Assembly: GCF_002128405.1 (NCBI RefSeq) | Contig: NZ_NETJ01000003.1 | Coordinates: forward strand, 124,001-188,000 | Source of the DNA: Gottfriedia solisilvae | GTDB taxonomy: Bacteria; Bacillota; Bacilli; Bacillales; Bacillaceae_G | DNA: 64,000 bases | Direction of reading: 5' to 3' | Shown here: piece by piece, positions 52,566 through 61,440 of the stretch | Layout: each line of letters starts with the position of its first letter | Position numbering within the stretch: the stretch's first letter is position 1 | Position numbers and translations under genes: made by a program | Notes under the pieces: generated by a model | What the model saw: the letters and a program-made list of their open reading frames with translations, nothing else | Database searches by the model: none | Told to the model about the DNA's origin: nothing

Positions 52566-52875
52566 TGTATTGAATTTTTCATCGTCATATCTTAAGAATT
52601 AAATGTTCTTTTTGTTAACCTCTAATGCAAATTGCTTTAGGGGTTTTGTGTATGCAGTAATTTATCAAGTTATTAATTTAGTTGGACAATTATTAGCTAA
52701 TTTAGTTATTGTTGAACTAACGGGATCATGAAAAATGTTAAGCTTGTGAATGAGATTGTACTTGAATGTAAATAAGGAAGATATAGAAAAAAAGGTATTT
52801 GTAAACAATCTGCATCTATTCAAAACATAGACAATGCCCATATTACAATGAATCATAATTGTGAGGATGAAAAAG
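52566..52875. other. Intergenic region before the bacitracin-type operon
   Basis: It contains the terminator at 52617 and a stretch GAACTAACGGGATC near 52713 that resembles the left arm of the dispersed palindrome without its right arm. Otherwise AT-rich with no gene. Confidence 0.4.
52617..52648 (+). terminator. Rho-independent terminator
   Basis: Stem AACCTCTAA / TTAGGGGTT (one G-U) followed by TTTG; moderate strength. Confidence 0.65.
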
Positions 52876-53568
52876 ATGAATGATGTGATAAATATTTTAA
52901 TAATTGAAGATGATGAAGATATTAATCAATTACTTTGTAATATTATTAGCAGAAACGGTTATCATCCTAAGTCAGCATACTCTGGGACTGAGGCGCAAAT
53001 TTATTTAGAAAATCAAAAGTGGGATCTGATACTACTTGATTTAATGCTTCCTGGTTTGTCTGGTGAGGAATTACTTAAAAAGGTAAGGAAAGAAAATGAA
53101 ATCCCCGTCATCATTATTTCTGCAAAGATTGAGACACAAACTAAAATAGATGCTCTAAGGGCGGGCGCGGATGACTATATTACGAAACCCTTTGATATAG
53201 AAGAGGTTTCTGCAAGAATTGATGCTTGCTTAAGAAGATTTAGACGCAAGTCGGATGTTCCAGTAAGCAATCAGATCAGTCATAAGAATCTCGTGATGAA
53301 TATTGATTCAAAAGAAGTGACTATTAATGGTTACGAATTAAAATTAACTGCTCTTGAATATGAGATTCTATTTCTACTGATGTCTTCTCCAAAGAAAGTC
53401 TTTACGAAAGCAAATTTGTTTGAAAGTGTTTGGCATGAGGAATTCTATGGGGATGATAATACGATTAATGTTCATATGAGTAACATAAGAAGTAAGCTTT
53501 CAAAAGCAAATCCGAATGAAGAGTATATCGAAACGATTTGGGGAATGGGGTACAAACTGAAAACTTAA
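52876..53568 (+). CDS. OmpR-family response regulator of an ABC-exporter operon
   Basis: Receiver with EDDEDIN, Asp about 55 (LILLDLMLPGLSGEELL), YITKPFDIEEV, then a winged helix (LKLTALEYEILFLLMSSPKKVFTKANLFESVW … NVHMSNIRSKLSK … IETIWGMGYKLKT). ATG 52876 is chosen (GAGGATG just upstream); GTG 52861 and ATG 52867 overlap the Shine-Dalgarno. First gene of a regulator-ATPase-permease-kinase cluster; direct repeats over its 3' end are probably its own binding site. Confidence 0.92.
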   Translation: MNDVINILIIEDDEDINQLLCNIISRNGYHPKSAYSGTEAQIYLENQKWDLILLDLMLPGLSGEELLKKVRKENEIPVIIISAKIETQTKIDALRAGADDYITKPFDIEEVSARIDACLRRFRRKSDVPVSNQISHKNLVMNIDSKEVTINGYELKLTALEYEILFLLMSSPKKVFTKANLFESVWHEEFYGDDNTINVHMSNIRSKLSKANPNEEYIETIWGMGYKLKT

Positions 53569-53604
53569 GGTTTTCTTAAGATTTAACTTAATACTTTCTT
53601 ATGG
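53565..53604 (+). promoter_or_regulatory. Phased direct repeats, candidate response-regulator site
   Basis: TTAAGG (53565), TTAAGA (53576), TTAATA (53588) and TTATGG (53599) recur every 11-12 bp, each followed by a T-rich spacer, and a TATAGT (53614) lies just beyond. Helically phased direct repeats next to a -10 are the usual target of OmpR-family activators. They overlap the last codon of the regulator gene and precede the ATPase start by about 100 bp. Confidence 0.6.
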
Positions 53605-53705
53605 TTTCCTTCTTATAGTTATAAATAATCAAGATTAAATTAAATGAATCAATAAATCTTCATTCTATTTAGACAATGTAAGAAGTAATCAAAGGAGGAA
53701 ATACT

Positions 53706-54629
53706 TTGAATGAGTATGTACTAAAAACCAATCATTTATCTAAAAAGTACCAGAATAAAATGGCACTTAATAAAGTTAATTTATCAATTAAAAAGGGATC
53801 AATTTATGGATTTATCGGGCAAAATGGTGCTGGAAAGTCAACCTTAATTCGAATCATCACTGGCCTTGCATATCCAACTTCAGGGTCATTTGAATTATTT
53901 GGAGAAAGTAATGAGAGTGGGCTAACTGAAGCAAGAAAAAGAGTCGGAACAATCATCGAAGGCCCAGCTTTATATCCTCACTTAAGTGCATCTGAGAATT
54001 TAGAAGCTCATAGACTACTGAAAGGAATTCCTGGTAAAGAATGTATCGAAAAAACACTGAACTTAGTTGGTTTACAAGATACAGGTAAAAAGAAAGCGAA
54101 AAATTTCTCATTAGGAATGAAACAACGACTGGGTCTTGCAATCGCATTACTAGGAGATCCTGAATTTTTAATATTAGACGAGCCTATTAATGGACTAGAC
54201 CCAATGGGTGTAGTAGAAATTCGTGAGTTATTAAAAAAGTTAAATCAAGAGTATGGAATTACCATTTTAATTTCGAGTCATATTTTAAGTGAACTGCATT
54301 TATTAGCAACTCATTATGGCATTATTCATGAGGGCGAACTATTAGAAGAGTTATCCACTAGTGAACTGAATGAAAAATGTAAACACTTTTTGTATATTAA
54401 GGTTGATAATCCAAATAAAGCCGCAACAGTTATTGAGGGGATCTTGTCTTCACGAAATTATGAAGTATTACCAGATGGTTCAATTAGGTTATTTGATTAT
54501 GTAGATCAAGCACGAGAGGTTTCCAAAGCTCTAACAGGAGAAGGCTTAATTATTGAAGAATTTATGCTGATGGGTGAAGATTTGGAAGCTTATTTTACAA
54601 CTCGAATTGGGGGTGTAAATCGTGGGTAA
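53706..54629 (+). CDS. ABC transporter ATP-binding protein (bacitracin/lantibiotic-type)
   Basis: ATPase of the BcrA class. Walker A GFIGQNGAGKST, Q-loop region GTIIEGPALYPHLSASENL, signature FSLGMKQRLGLAIALLG, Walker B FLILDEPINGLDP, switch His in LISSHIL, and a C-terminal domain of about 90 residues usual for BcrA-like proteins. TTG 53706 with AAAGGAGG 7 nt upstream. The stop overlaps the permease start by 8 bp. Relatives export or remove cell-wall-active peptides; substrate unknown. Confidence 0.92.
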   Translation: MNEYVLKTNHLSKKYQNKMALNKVNLSIKKGSIYGFIGQNGAGKSTLIRIITGLAYPTSGSFELFGESNESGLTEARKRVGTIIEGPALYPHLSASENLEAHRLLKGIPGKECIEKTLNLVGLQDTGKKKAKNFSLGMKQRLGLAIALLGDPEFLILDEPINGLDPMGVVEIRELLKKLNQEYGITILISSHILSELHLLATHYGIIHEGELLEELSTSELNEKCKHFLYIKVDNPNKAATVIEGILSSRNYEVLPDGSIRLFDYVDQAREVSKALTGEGLIIEEFMLMGEDLEAYFTTRIGGVNRG

Positions 54630-55371
54630 TCTTATGAAAACTGAATGGTACAAATTAAAAAAGGATCGCTCATTTCGAACATTAGCATTAATTTTGATTA
54701 TTTTCTCGGTATTGTATCCATTTACTATGCAATCAAACGAAGGGGTTTCTAAATTAAGTTTAAGTGAATTCTTTTTATATCAAGTTTTAAGTATTAATAG
54801 TGATATCGTTAAGCTTATTCCATGTATTTTTGCTGGATTCTTCATTACAAGTGAATATTCAAATGGTACGATGAAAAGTATCGCTTCATCAGGAAATAGT
54901 AGATTACGAATCTATTTTGCAAAATTAATCATGTTTTCAATTGGTAGCATCCTTATTATGTTAATTTTACCAATCTTTATGACTACGTCAGTCAATCTCT
55001 TTTTCGATTTTAATGGAGCAACGGACTGGATATTCATACTAAAAGCATTCGTTGTAGTTACACTCTATGCAGCTGCATTTGCTTCTATTATGGCAATTAT
55101 CGCAACGATTTTTACGGACAGTGGAAAAACAATCGGATTGCTTATTATGTTTTTTGCCTTAGTAAATTCTATTTTAGATTTTATTAGTTCTAAAATAACT
55201 AGCTTAAAAACGATTATTGATCATACAGTTTTTATGTTATATCCGAAAATATATAAGCTCGATCAATTAGATCATACTGAATTCACGACACTAATTCTCA
55301 TACCTATTTTGACTTTTATTGTTTTAGGTATTTTGGGTAGTTTCATTTTTAGGAAGAAAGAAATCAAGTAA
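54622..55371 (+). CDS. ABC-2-type permease of the exporter
   Basis: A 249-residue protein with six helices (LALILIIFSVLYPFTM; LIPCIFAGFFITSEY; IMFSIGSILIMLILPIFM; AFVVVTLYAAAFASIMAIIATIF; IGLLIMFFALVNSILDFI; LILIPILTFIVLGILGSFIF). The sequence EYSNGTMKSIASSGNSRLRIYFAKL is typical of bacitracin/lantibiotic permeases. GTG 54622 behind GGGGGTG, translationally coupled to the ATPase. Confidence 0.88.
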   Translation: MGNLMKTEWYKLKKDRSFRTLALILIIFSVLYPFTMQSNEGVSKLSLSEFFLYQVLSINSDIVKLIPCIFAGFFITSEYSNGTMKSIASSGNSRLRIYFAKLIMFSIGSILIMLILPIFMTTSVNLFFDFNGATDWIFILKAFVVVTLYAAAFASIMAIIATIFTDSGKTIGLLIMFFALVNSILDFISSKITSLKTIIDHTVFMLYPKIYKLDQLDHTEFTTLILIPILTFIVLGILGSFIFRKKEIK

Positions 55372-55391
55372 GAAAGGAAGCGGGTGGCCGA

Positions 55392-56288
55392 ATGATTTTT
55401 GTAACAATTTTCGTTATGATTGTATTACTGATTGTTCTCACCCGTTATTTTCTATTAAAAAAGGAAATTAAACGAACAAGGAAACAATTAAATGAAATCA
55501 ACAAAAGTAAAGTTGAAAAAAAAATAGACCTAACCTATTTTGAAAATGAAATTGAAAAGCTTGCTGTGGAAATAAATCATCAAATTGATTTAACGAAAAG
55601 AGCACGTGCTGAGAAGCGTTTATCTGAAAATGAATTAAAACAAGCAATATCATACATTTCACATGATATACGAACACCTATGACTTCAATATTAGGTTAT
55701 ATTCAGTTTCTAGAGTCAGATGATTTATCAGCAGAAAAGAGAAAAGAATATACGAATATCGTTAAACATAGTGCGCTAAGATTAAAAGTTTTACTTGAAG
55801 ATTTTTTTGAACTCTCAATTATTGAGCAAATAGAATATCCAATAAAAATTGAGAAACTTAAATTAAATAATGTAATTTCTGAAGTTTTATTAGCTTTTTA
55901 CGAGGAGTTTAATAAAAAGAAAATAGAGCCTGTCATCATCATTCCAGAAAATGAAATACATATGATGGCAGACCCATCTGCCATCAAGCGCGTTGTTGAA
56001 AACCTATTGTTGAATGCCATAAGACACTCAAGCGGTAATGTGACTATTCAACTAGAAAAGCTCGACCATTCTGTTCAATTTTCAATTCGCAATTCTGTTA
56101 ATCAATTAAGTCAGCATGATTTAAATCATATGTTTGATCGATTTTATAAAGCAGACCAAACAAGAACCGGAAAAGGTACAGGACTGGGCTTGCCGATTGC
56201 AAAAAGCCTAATGGAAAAAATGAATGGAAGCATTACTGCTGAGTTAATAGAAAACGAATTATGTATGAAGTGTGAATGGAGATATTAA
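55392..56288 (+). CDS. Intramembrane-sensing-like histidine kinase (BcrS/SaeS-like size)
   Basis: Short kinase of 298 residues with one N-terminal helix (FVTIFVMIVLLIVLTRYFLL), no extracytoplasmic sensor domain, and a coiled-coil linker. The HDIRTP-type phospho-acceptor has His about 91 (SYISHDIRTPMTSILGYIQFL), and HATPase_c follows (NLLLNAIRHS, GTGLGLPIAKSLM). Kinases lacking a sensor domain and encoded with ABC exporters typically read transporter activity. Partner of the regulator at 52876. ATG 55392 with GAAAGGAAG upstream. Confidence 0.9.
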   Translation: MIFVTIFVMIVLLIVLTRYFLLKKEIKRTRKQLNEINKSKVEKKIDLTYFENEIEKLAVEINHQIDLTKRARAEKRLSENELKQAISYISHDIRTPMTSILGYIQFLESDDLSAEKRKEYTNIVKHSALRLKVLLEDFFELSIIEQIEYPIKIEKLKLNNVISEVLLAFYEEFNKKKIEPVIIIPENEIHMMADPSAIKRVVENLLLNAIRHSSGNVTIQLEKLDHSVQFSIRNSVNQLSQHDLNHMFDRFYKADQTRTGKGTGLGLPIAKSLMEKMNGSITAELIENELCMKCEWRY

Positions 56289-56331
56289 TAGAAAAATTAA
56301 CTGAAAAATTCTCAATCAGAATAATTATTGT

Positions 56332-56367
56332 AAAAGAGCTACTTCATTTGAAGAAAGCTCTTTTTTT
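56332..56367 (+). terminator. Rho-independent terminator
   Basis: Stem AAAAGAGCT / AGCTCTTTT with an inner CTTC/GAAG pairing and T-run, ending the exporter-kinase operon. Confidence 0.88.
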
Positions 56368-56536
56368 GTTTACTTACTGAAATCCCATCTCCATTACAAC
56401 TGGACAGTAAAAATCCATAATTTTGTTTTATAGGTATTCGTTTATATTAATAGTATAGAAGGTTATCTTTTACCCATACCATAACTCATTTGTCACATAT
56501 CTTAATATAAAACCAAAACATAAGGATGTGTACGAA

Positions 56537-57013
56537 ATGAATCGTTCTTATAATCGTAATTCACAACAATTAAATTATGAAATTGAATACAGAACGCAAT
56601 TTACTTTTACTGCAAGCGATCAAACCCTTTCGAATATCTTGAATGATATTGCCAAACACTCTGTTAACCTTTTGGCTCTAACGACAACAAAAAATCGCGA
56701 TAAAAAAAACTTTGTTAGAATCGTAGCAGGCACCACTGAAACTGAGACTAATAGAGACTTCAATGTAGTAAGAAAAACACTCGATTCACATAATGTATCA
56801 TTTAAAGAAGAAACAATCATTGCTCTATTAAATATTCCACCAGGAGTTCCAGGCGTATTTAACCAACTTTACGGCAGCCTATGGTGTAAAGTACAAGTCA
56901 AATCAATGTACCTAGGAGAAAACGATATTGTATTTTTCAATGTATCCAATATAAAAAAAGCAACAGAGATATTGTCCCAAGAAATTTTAAAGAGATGTCA
57001 AAGTGATTGTTAG
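56537..57013 (+). CDS. Hypothetical protein with possible tandem ACT-like fold
   Basis: A 158-residue soluble protein. Hydrophobic/charged alternation (SNILNDIAKHSVNLLALTTTKN, KNFVRIVAGTT, VVRKTLDSHNVSFKEETIIALLNIPPGVPGVFNQLYGSL) looks like the beta-alpha-beta pattern of ACT domains, including the PGV(P)G turn before a helix where ACT domains bind ligands. This is an impression from pattern, not a confirmed match. ATG 56537 with TAAGGATG upstream; GTG 56528 is an alternative. Single gene ending near a dispersed repeat. Confidence 0.65.
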   Translation: MNRSYNRNSQQLNYEIEYRTQFTFTASDQTLSNILNDIAKHSVNLLALTTTKNRDKKNFVRIVAGTTETETNRDFNVVRKTLDSHNVSFKEETIIALLNIPPGVPGVFNQLYGSLWCKVQVKSMYLGENDIVFFNVSNIKKATEILSQEILKRCQSDC

Positions 57014-57101
57014 CTTATTAGTAAAGAAAAGAAGCCTATACTTTAAAAGTTGATTTAATGTTGAATGAAGAAAGTACTTTAAGAAGAAAGTACTTTAAGA
57101 A

Positions 57102-57228
57102 GTTGATTGAAGCGGAAGGATGCTCGACTCCTGTGGGAGTAGCGGGAAGGCTGAGACCCCACAGGCGTAAGCCGAGGAGGCTCAGCTCTCGCCCCACGGA
57201 AAGCGAGCAACCTGAAGCGGAAATCAAC
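57102..57228. repeat. Dispersed Bacillus repeat element, 127 bp
   Basis: A GC-rich island in AT-rich surroundings that starts GTTGATTGAAGCGGAAGG and ends AAGCGGAAATCAAC, with 7-bp terminal inverted repeats. Internal landmarks are GACTCCTGTGGGAGTAGCGG, GAGACCCCACAGGCG, CGAGGAGGCTCA and CGGAAAGCGAG. I recall this family from many Bacillus genomes as a highly structured intergenic repeat of unknown function. The paired GC arms imply strong secondary structure in RNA. It lies between an orphan gene and its terminator. Confidence 0.85.
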
Positions 57229-57250
57229 ATACTTCTTTTTACCAGATCAA

Positions 57251-57278
57251 AAGGCTCTTCCAGAAGAGTCTTTTTTTT
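57251..57278 (+). terminator. Rho-independent terminator
   Basis: Stem AAGGCTCTTC / GAAGAGTCTT with a 2-nt centre and T-run, just beyond the dispersed repeat. Confidence 0.8.
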
Positions 57279-57615
57279 ATATTATTGGAATTGTTAACAA
57301 GAACTTCAGATTGTTGTTACTTAGTTGTGACAATCGTACGGTATATTACTTTTAGAATAAGAAATTAGTAGCATACATCAAAAGAATAAACTACACATAA
57401 ACAACAAGACAAACTTTAAGATCGCTATTTTTTCTTATTTATCTTTCAAATGAGGGATTCTTATCCATCAAGTTATCCTATATCATTACTTCAAGAATTG
57501 CCAATTGATTCATCAACAAGAAAGCAAAAACACAAAAGTTTGGATAAAACATGCACCATAGTATGAGTCTCTCGCATTTGAAAGAATAATAGTAAAAACA
57601 ATTTGGAGGTTTAAT

Positions 57616-58146
57616 ATGAAGAAAAGAGTCATCGTTCCATTTATGTTTGCAATGTCATTAGGTGTTTCAGCAGTTCATGCTGATGAAGTGAAACCATCTA
57701 CAAATGTATCAGTAGAAGCAAAACAAAAACAAACAAAAGTACAAAAGCCTCAACAATTGAAAGATCTACAAGCAGAAATTAAAGCTTTAAGAGAACAAAA
57801 AGCACAATTAAATACTCAAATAAAATCTGCATATCACTTAAAAATAGAATCTCTTAAAAAAGAAGCAAAATTAATTCAATCTGCAAAAGATAAAACAAAA
57901 GCAGAAAAGAAGGTTGCGTTAAACGATATTAAATCTAAATTAACTACTCTTAAAAATGAACATAAAGCGTATTCTACTGAAGTAAAAAAACTTTGGGAAG
58001 ATCGAAAAAGCAATTGGGAAACATTTAAGGGGAAATTAAAAGAAAGAGATTATGATATATCTGTTAATACGCTTCAAACAATTAAGGCGAATTTAATTAA
58101 AGCAATCGAATTAAAGAAAGAGTTTTTAGCAAAGATTACAAACTAA
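57616..58146 (+). CDS. Secreted coiled-coil protein, paralogue of the one at 52047
   Basis: Signal peptide (MKKRVIVPFMFAMSLGVSAVHA) and about 150 Lys/Glu/Gln-rich helical residues (LKDLQAEIKALREQKAQLNTQIKSAYHLKIESLKKEA). The shared segment VKKLWEDRKSNWE and the C-terminal LQTIKANLIKAIELKKEFL correspond to the 52047 protein. A strong Shine-Dalgarno (TTGGAGG) precedes ATG 57616. Monocistronic, 5 kb from its paralogue with a two-component/ABC operon between. Function unknown; a periplasmic-type chaperone or wall-associated role is speculation. Confidence 0.75.
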   Translation: MKKRVIVPFMFAMSLGVSAVHADEVKPSTNVSVEAKQKQTKVQKPQQLKDLQAEIKALREQKAQLNTQIKSAYHLKIESLKKEAKLIQSAKDKTKAEKKVALNDIKSKLTTLKNEHKAYSTEVKKLWEDRKSNWETFKGKLKERDYDISVNTLQTIKANLIKAIELKKEFLAKITN

Positions 58147-58173
58147 TATCGCCCCCATTTTTTTATTATATAA

Positions 58174-58204
58174 GAAAGGGTTAGCCATTTAGGCTAACCC
58201 TTTC
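58174..58204. terminator. Bidirectional hairpin between convergent genes
   Basis: Perfect 13-bp stem GAAAGGGTTAGCC / GGCTAACCCTTTC with ATTTA loop, between the coiled-coil gene and the siderophore-binding protein gene. T-tails are weak on both strands. Confidence 0.8.
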
Positions 58205-58259
58205 AAACTATTAAAAAACTTAATTTATGGTACTTTGTTTAAATTTTTAATGAATGAAT

Positions 58260-59216
58260 TTATTTTGAAAAAGTCTTCTCGATATCATCTAACATTAAGT
58301 AAGCAGCTTTGATACCACCAGCAGTGTTCCAAATTACATCGTTAACTTTGTATACATGACCATTTTTAGAAGCATTTAATTTTTTGAATAAAGGATCTTC
58401 TGTAAATTCTTTTTCGAATTTAGCACCAGATTCAGTATCAGTTTCATAAGTAAAGTAGAAAATATAATCTCCATCCATTGCTGGAATTCTTTCTTTAGTT
58501 ACACCTTTTTCAGCAAAGTCATTTACATTTTGAGACTCTGGACGTTTAAAGCCTAACTGATTAAGAACAACACCAGAGAAAGTATCTAAGTGATAAATAC
58601 GTACATCTGCACCCATGAAACGAACCATAGAAATTTCATTGTTTACTTTATCGCCTAAATTAGTTTTAACTTCTTCAACGCGTTTAGCATAATCATCTAA
58701 GATTTTTTTGCCTTCAGCTTCTTTATTTAATACTTTTGCATAGAATTTAAAGTTTTCTTGCCAATCTCCACGAAGAGTTTCAGCCATTACAGTTGGAGCA
58801 ATAGCATTTAATTGCTCATACACTTTTTCTTGACGCATTTTGTTACCAATAATTAAGTCTGGCTCTAAGCCTGCGATTGTTTCAAGGCTTACTTCGCTTT
58901 CTAAACCAACTACTTCTACGCCATCCATATCTTTAGAAATATGATCATACCAAGGTTTACCTGTCCAAGATTGAACAGCACCTACAGGTTTAACGCCTAA
59001 TGCTAATAAAGCTTCAGTTCCTTCGTTTGTTAAAATAACTACTTTTTTAGGATCTGCTGGAATTTTTGTAGTTCCCATTGCATGTTCAATCGTTACTGTT
59101 TTTGCTTTGCTTTCATTTGAAGATGTTTTCTCATCTTTCTTTGAACCACATGCACCTAATACCATTACAGCTGCAATTAATAGTGCAATAATTGAAGAAA
59201 ATTTGAATTTTTTCAT
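58260..59216 (-). CDS. Iron-siderophore ABC transporter binding lipoprotein
   Basis: Lipoprotein (lipobox LGAC, Cys about 23) of the class III/FepB-FhuD fold: VTIEHAMGTTKIPADPKKVVILTNEGTEALLALGVKPVGAV, GLEPDLIIGNKMR, and the C-terminal WNTAGGIKAAYLMLDDIEK. It resembles YfiY/YhfQ-type siderophore receptors of B. subtilis; the siderophore is unknown. ATG 59216 is chosen because GAAGGAGAG lies upstream and a lipoprotein signal follows directly. A Fur box sits about 22 bp upstream. Divergent from the permease and ATPase genes. Confidence 0.92.
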   Translation of the reverse strand: MKKFKFSSIIALLIAAVMVLGACGSKKDEKTSSNESKAKTVTIEHAMGTTKIPADPKKVVILTNEGTEALLALGVKPVGAVQSWTGKPWYDHISKDMDGVEVVGLESEVSLETIAGLEPDLIIGNKMRQEKVYEQLNAIAPTVMAETLRGDWQENFKFYAKVLNKEAEGKKILDDYAKRVEEVKTNLGDKVNNEISMVRFMGADVRIYHLDTFSGVVLNQLGFKRPESQNVNDFAEKGVTKERIPAMDGDYIFYFTYETDTESGAKFEKEFTEDPLFKKLNASKNGHVYKVNDVIWNTAGGIKAAYLMLDDIEKTFSK

Positions 59217-59238
59217 GTGTTTATACTCTCCTTCTAGT

Positions 59239-59253
59239 TGATAACCATTTTCA
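59239..59253 (-). promoter_or_regulatory. Fur box of the binding-protein gene
   Basis: On the minus strand it reads TGAAAATGGTTATCA, 13 of 15 matches to the 7-1-7 Fur consensus TGATAATGATTATCA. Iron repression is predicted. Confidence 0.78.
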
Positions 59254-59307
59254 TTTATTGACAAATCGTATTATAGATTACTATTTTAGTGGAGTCAATA
59301 AGAAAAA

Positions 59308-59322
59308 TGAAAACGGTTCTCA
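59308..59322 (+). promoter_or_regulatory. Fur box of the permease-ATPase operon
   Basis: TGAAAACGGTTCTCA, a 7-1-7 inverted repeat close to the Fur consensus, 64 bp before the first permease gene. Confidence 0.68.
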
Positions 59323-59385
59323 TTGACTTGATAATTTATATCATTTAGACTAAGGAAAGAGAATAGATATAGTAGGAGATAGCGT

Positions 59386-60387
59386 ATGCTTATTCATTTT
59401 AGATCAAGAATGATCGTTTTAATTGCTTGTATTTTATTATTCGTCGTTTGCTTTTTTTCTAGTATATTACTAGGGTATACAGATACTAGTTTTACAAACT
59501 TAATTCATACGTTTACCAATTTTAATGGTTCGAATGAACACTTGATTATACAAAATGTTAGAATACCGAGAGCAATCATTGCATCAGTAGTTGGTGCGAG
59601 TCTTGCGATTGCCGGTTTATTCATGCAGGTCTTAACAAAAAATCCATTAGCATCTCCAAGTGTTCTTGGAATTAATGCTGGTGCATCTATGTTAATCGTG
59701 TTAAGTATTACTTTTTTTAATTTGCAATCAGTGACAGCTACAATCTGGTTGTCTTTTATTGGTGCAGCATTATCTTCATTATTTGTATTTGGATTAAGCT
59801 CTCTTGGAAAAGATGGAGCAACGCCTTTAAAAATTACATTAGCAGGTGTATCAATTGCTGCCATGTTTAGTTCAATTACTCAAGGGTTACTTGTAACAAA
59901 TGAGGTAGCTTTAGATCAAGTGTTATTTTGGTTAGCTGGTTCGGTACAAGGGCGTTCACTAGATTCATTAGTATTGGTTCTACCATATATTGTAGTAGCT
60001 TGGGTTATTTCACTTGCACTTGGTAGTAAAATTAATACTTTTATGCTAGGTGAGGACTTATCTAAAGCATTAGGTCAGAATACAGCGATGTTGAAAATTA
60101 CTTTAGTAGTTTTAGTAATCGTCCTTGCTGGTGGAGCTGTAAGTGTCGCTGGTCCAATTGGTCTAGTAGGTATTATTGTTCCGCAAATTGTTAGAATGTT
60201 TGTCAAAAATGATTATCGATGGATGATTCCTTTTACTGGTGTGGTTGGGGCAATTTTATTATTATTAGCAGATATTGCTTCTCGTTATTTATTAATGCCA
60301 GAAGAAACGCCAGTGGGTATTACAACAGCTGTTATAGGAGCTCCATTCTTTATCTATTTAGCAAGAAAAGGCGGTACGATTAAATGA
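59386..60387 (+). CDS. FecCD-family iron-siderophore permease, first subunit
   Basis: About nine to ten helices. Family motifs: VRIPRAIIASVVGASLAIAGLFMQVLTKNPLASPSVLGINAGA, GKDGATPLKITLAGVSIAAMF, GPIGLVGIIVPQIVRM and PEETPVGITTAVIGAPFFIYL. ATG 59386 with AGGAGATAG upstream. Pairs with the next permease as a heterodimer. Confidence 0.94.
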   Translation: MLIHFRSRMIVLIACILLFVVCFFSSILLGYTDTSFTNLIHTFTNFNGSNEHLIIQNVRIPRAIIASVVGASLAIAGLFMQVLTKNPLASPSVLGINAGASMLIVLSITFFNLQSVTATIWLSFIGAALSSLFVFGLSSLGKDGATPLKITLAGVSIAAMFSSITQGLLVTNEVALDQVLFWLAGSVQGRSLDSLVLVLPYIVVAWVISLALGSKINTFMLGEDLSKALGQNTAMLKITLVVLVIVLAGGAVSVAGPIGLVGIIVPQIVRMFVKNDYRWMIPFTGVVGAILLLLADIASRYLLMPEETPVGITTAVIGAPFFIYLARKGGTIK

Positions 60388-61436
60388 ACATGATTAAAGT
60401 ACGTAATAGATTTTTTTCATATCTACTAAATAAACGTTCATTAATCGTTTTGTTAATTACTTTTATTCTATTATTGAGTACATTTTTAATTAGTTTGACG
60501 CTTGGTGATCGATATATTTCCATTCCTAAAGTTGTTTCCGTTCTCCTTGGAGAAGGGAAAAAAATAGATGAATTATTTATTCAAGCTTTTCGTATGCCTA
60601 GAATTGTCATTGCAATGTTAGCAGGCCTTTCATTAGCAATTGCTGGAGCGATACTTCAAGGATTAGTAAGAAATCCTTTAGCTTCACCAGATATTTTAGG
60701 AATTACAGGTGGAGCAGGTGCAGCTGTTGTATTGTTTTTAGCAATATTTAGTGATGATCGTACAAATCAATTAACTGTTAGTATTAAGTGGTTACCACTT
60801 GCAGCTTTTATTGGAGCTATTGTTAGTTTGATTTTTGTTTATGGATTAGCTTATAAAAATGGGGAATTAAGACCATTACGTTTAGTATTGGTAGGTGTAG
60901 GGTTTTCTTCGCTTGCACAGGCTATTACTTCATTCTTTATGATTGTTGGCCCAATTTTTAGAGCATCTGAAGCAAATATGTGGTTAACAGGTAGCGTTTA
61001 CGGTGCAAATTGGGAACAAGTAAAGATTTTACTTCTCTGGACAATTGCATTTATTCTATTAGCATTATTATTTATTAGAAATTTAAATACACAACAATTA
61101 GGTGATGAAGTTTCTACTAGTTTAGGGGTGCAAGTCGAGAAAAATAGACTAATTCTATTATTTATTAGTACAGCTTTAGTAGCAGGAGCTGTTTCATTTG
61201 CAGGAGCAATTGGTTTTGTCGGACTCATTGCACCTCATATTGCCCGTAAAATTGTAGGTGCATCTTATGGCGTCTTAATTCCTTTATCTGGCATGATCGG
61301 CGCAGTAATGGTATTAGTTGCAGATACAATTGGAAGAACCGTATTTCTACCAATTCAGATTCCTGCGGGAGTATTTACAGCGGTAATTGGTGCACCATAT
61401 TTTATATATTTATTATTTAAAACAGGAAAAAGGTGA
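60384..61436 (+). CDS. FecCD-family iron-siderophore permease, second subunit
   Basis: Begins in an ATGA overlap with the previous stop. Motifs parallel the first subunit: [79 protein letters not shown] and [20 protein letters not shown]. The 350-residue length is usual. Confidence 0.94.
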   Translation: MNMIKVRNRFFSYLLNKRSLIVLLITFILLLSTFLISLTLGDRYISIPKVVSVLLGEGKKIDELFIQAFRMPRIVIAMLAGLSLAIAGAILQGLVRNPLASPDILGITGGAGAAVVLFLAIFSDDRTNQLTVSIKWLPLAAFIGAIVSLIFVYGLAYKNGELRPLRLVLVGVGFSSLAQAITSFFMIVGPIFRASEANMWLTGSVYGANWEQVKILLLWTIAFILLALLFIRNLNTQQLGDEVSTSLGVQVEKNRLILLFISTALVAGAVSFAGAIGFVGLIAPHIARKIVGASYGVLIPLSGMIGAVMVLVADTIGRTVFLPIQIPAGVFTAVIGAPYFIYLLFKTGKR

Positions 61437-61440
61437 TAGC

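Larger units (their letters stand above)
57014..57615. other. Intergenic region with a dispersed repeat
   Basis: It contains a 16-bp tandem duplication (57067-57098), the 127-bp Bacillus repeat (57102-57228), a terminator (57251), and about 340 bp of AT-rich upstream sequence for the coiled-coil gene. An open frame across the repeat is not a gene. Confidence 0.6.

Noticed and set aside
52713-52728. Another copy of the dispersed palindrome (GAACTAACGGGATC)
   Set aside because: Only the left arm is similar; the CGCATGCG core and right arm are missing.
57058-57297. 79-codon open frame over the GC-rich repeat
   Set aside because: It coincides with a dispersed non-coding Bacillus repeat and has no Shine-Dalgarno.
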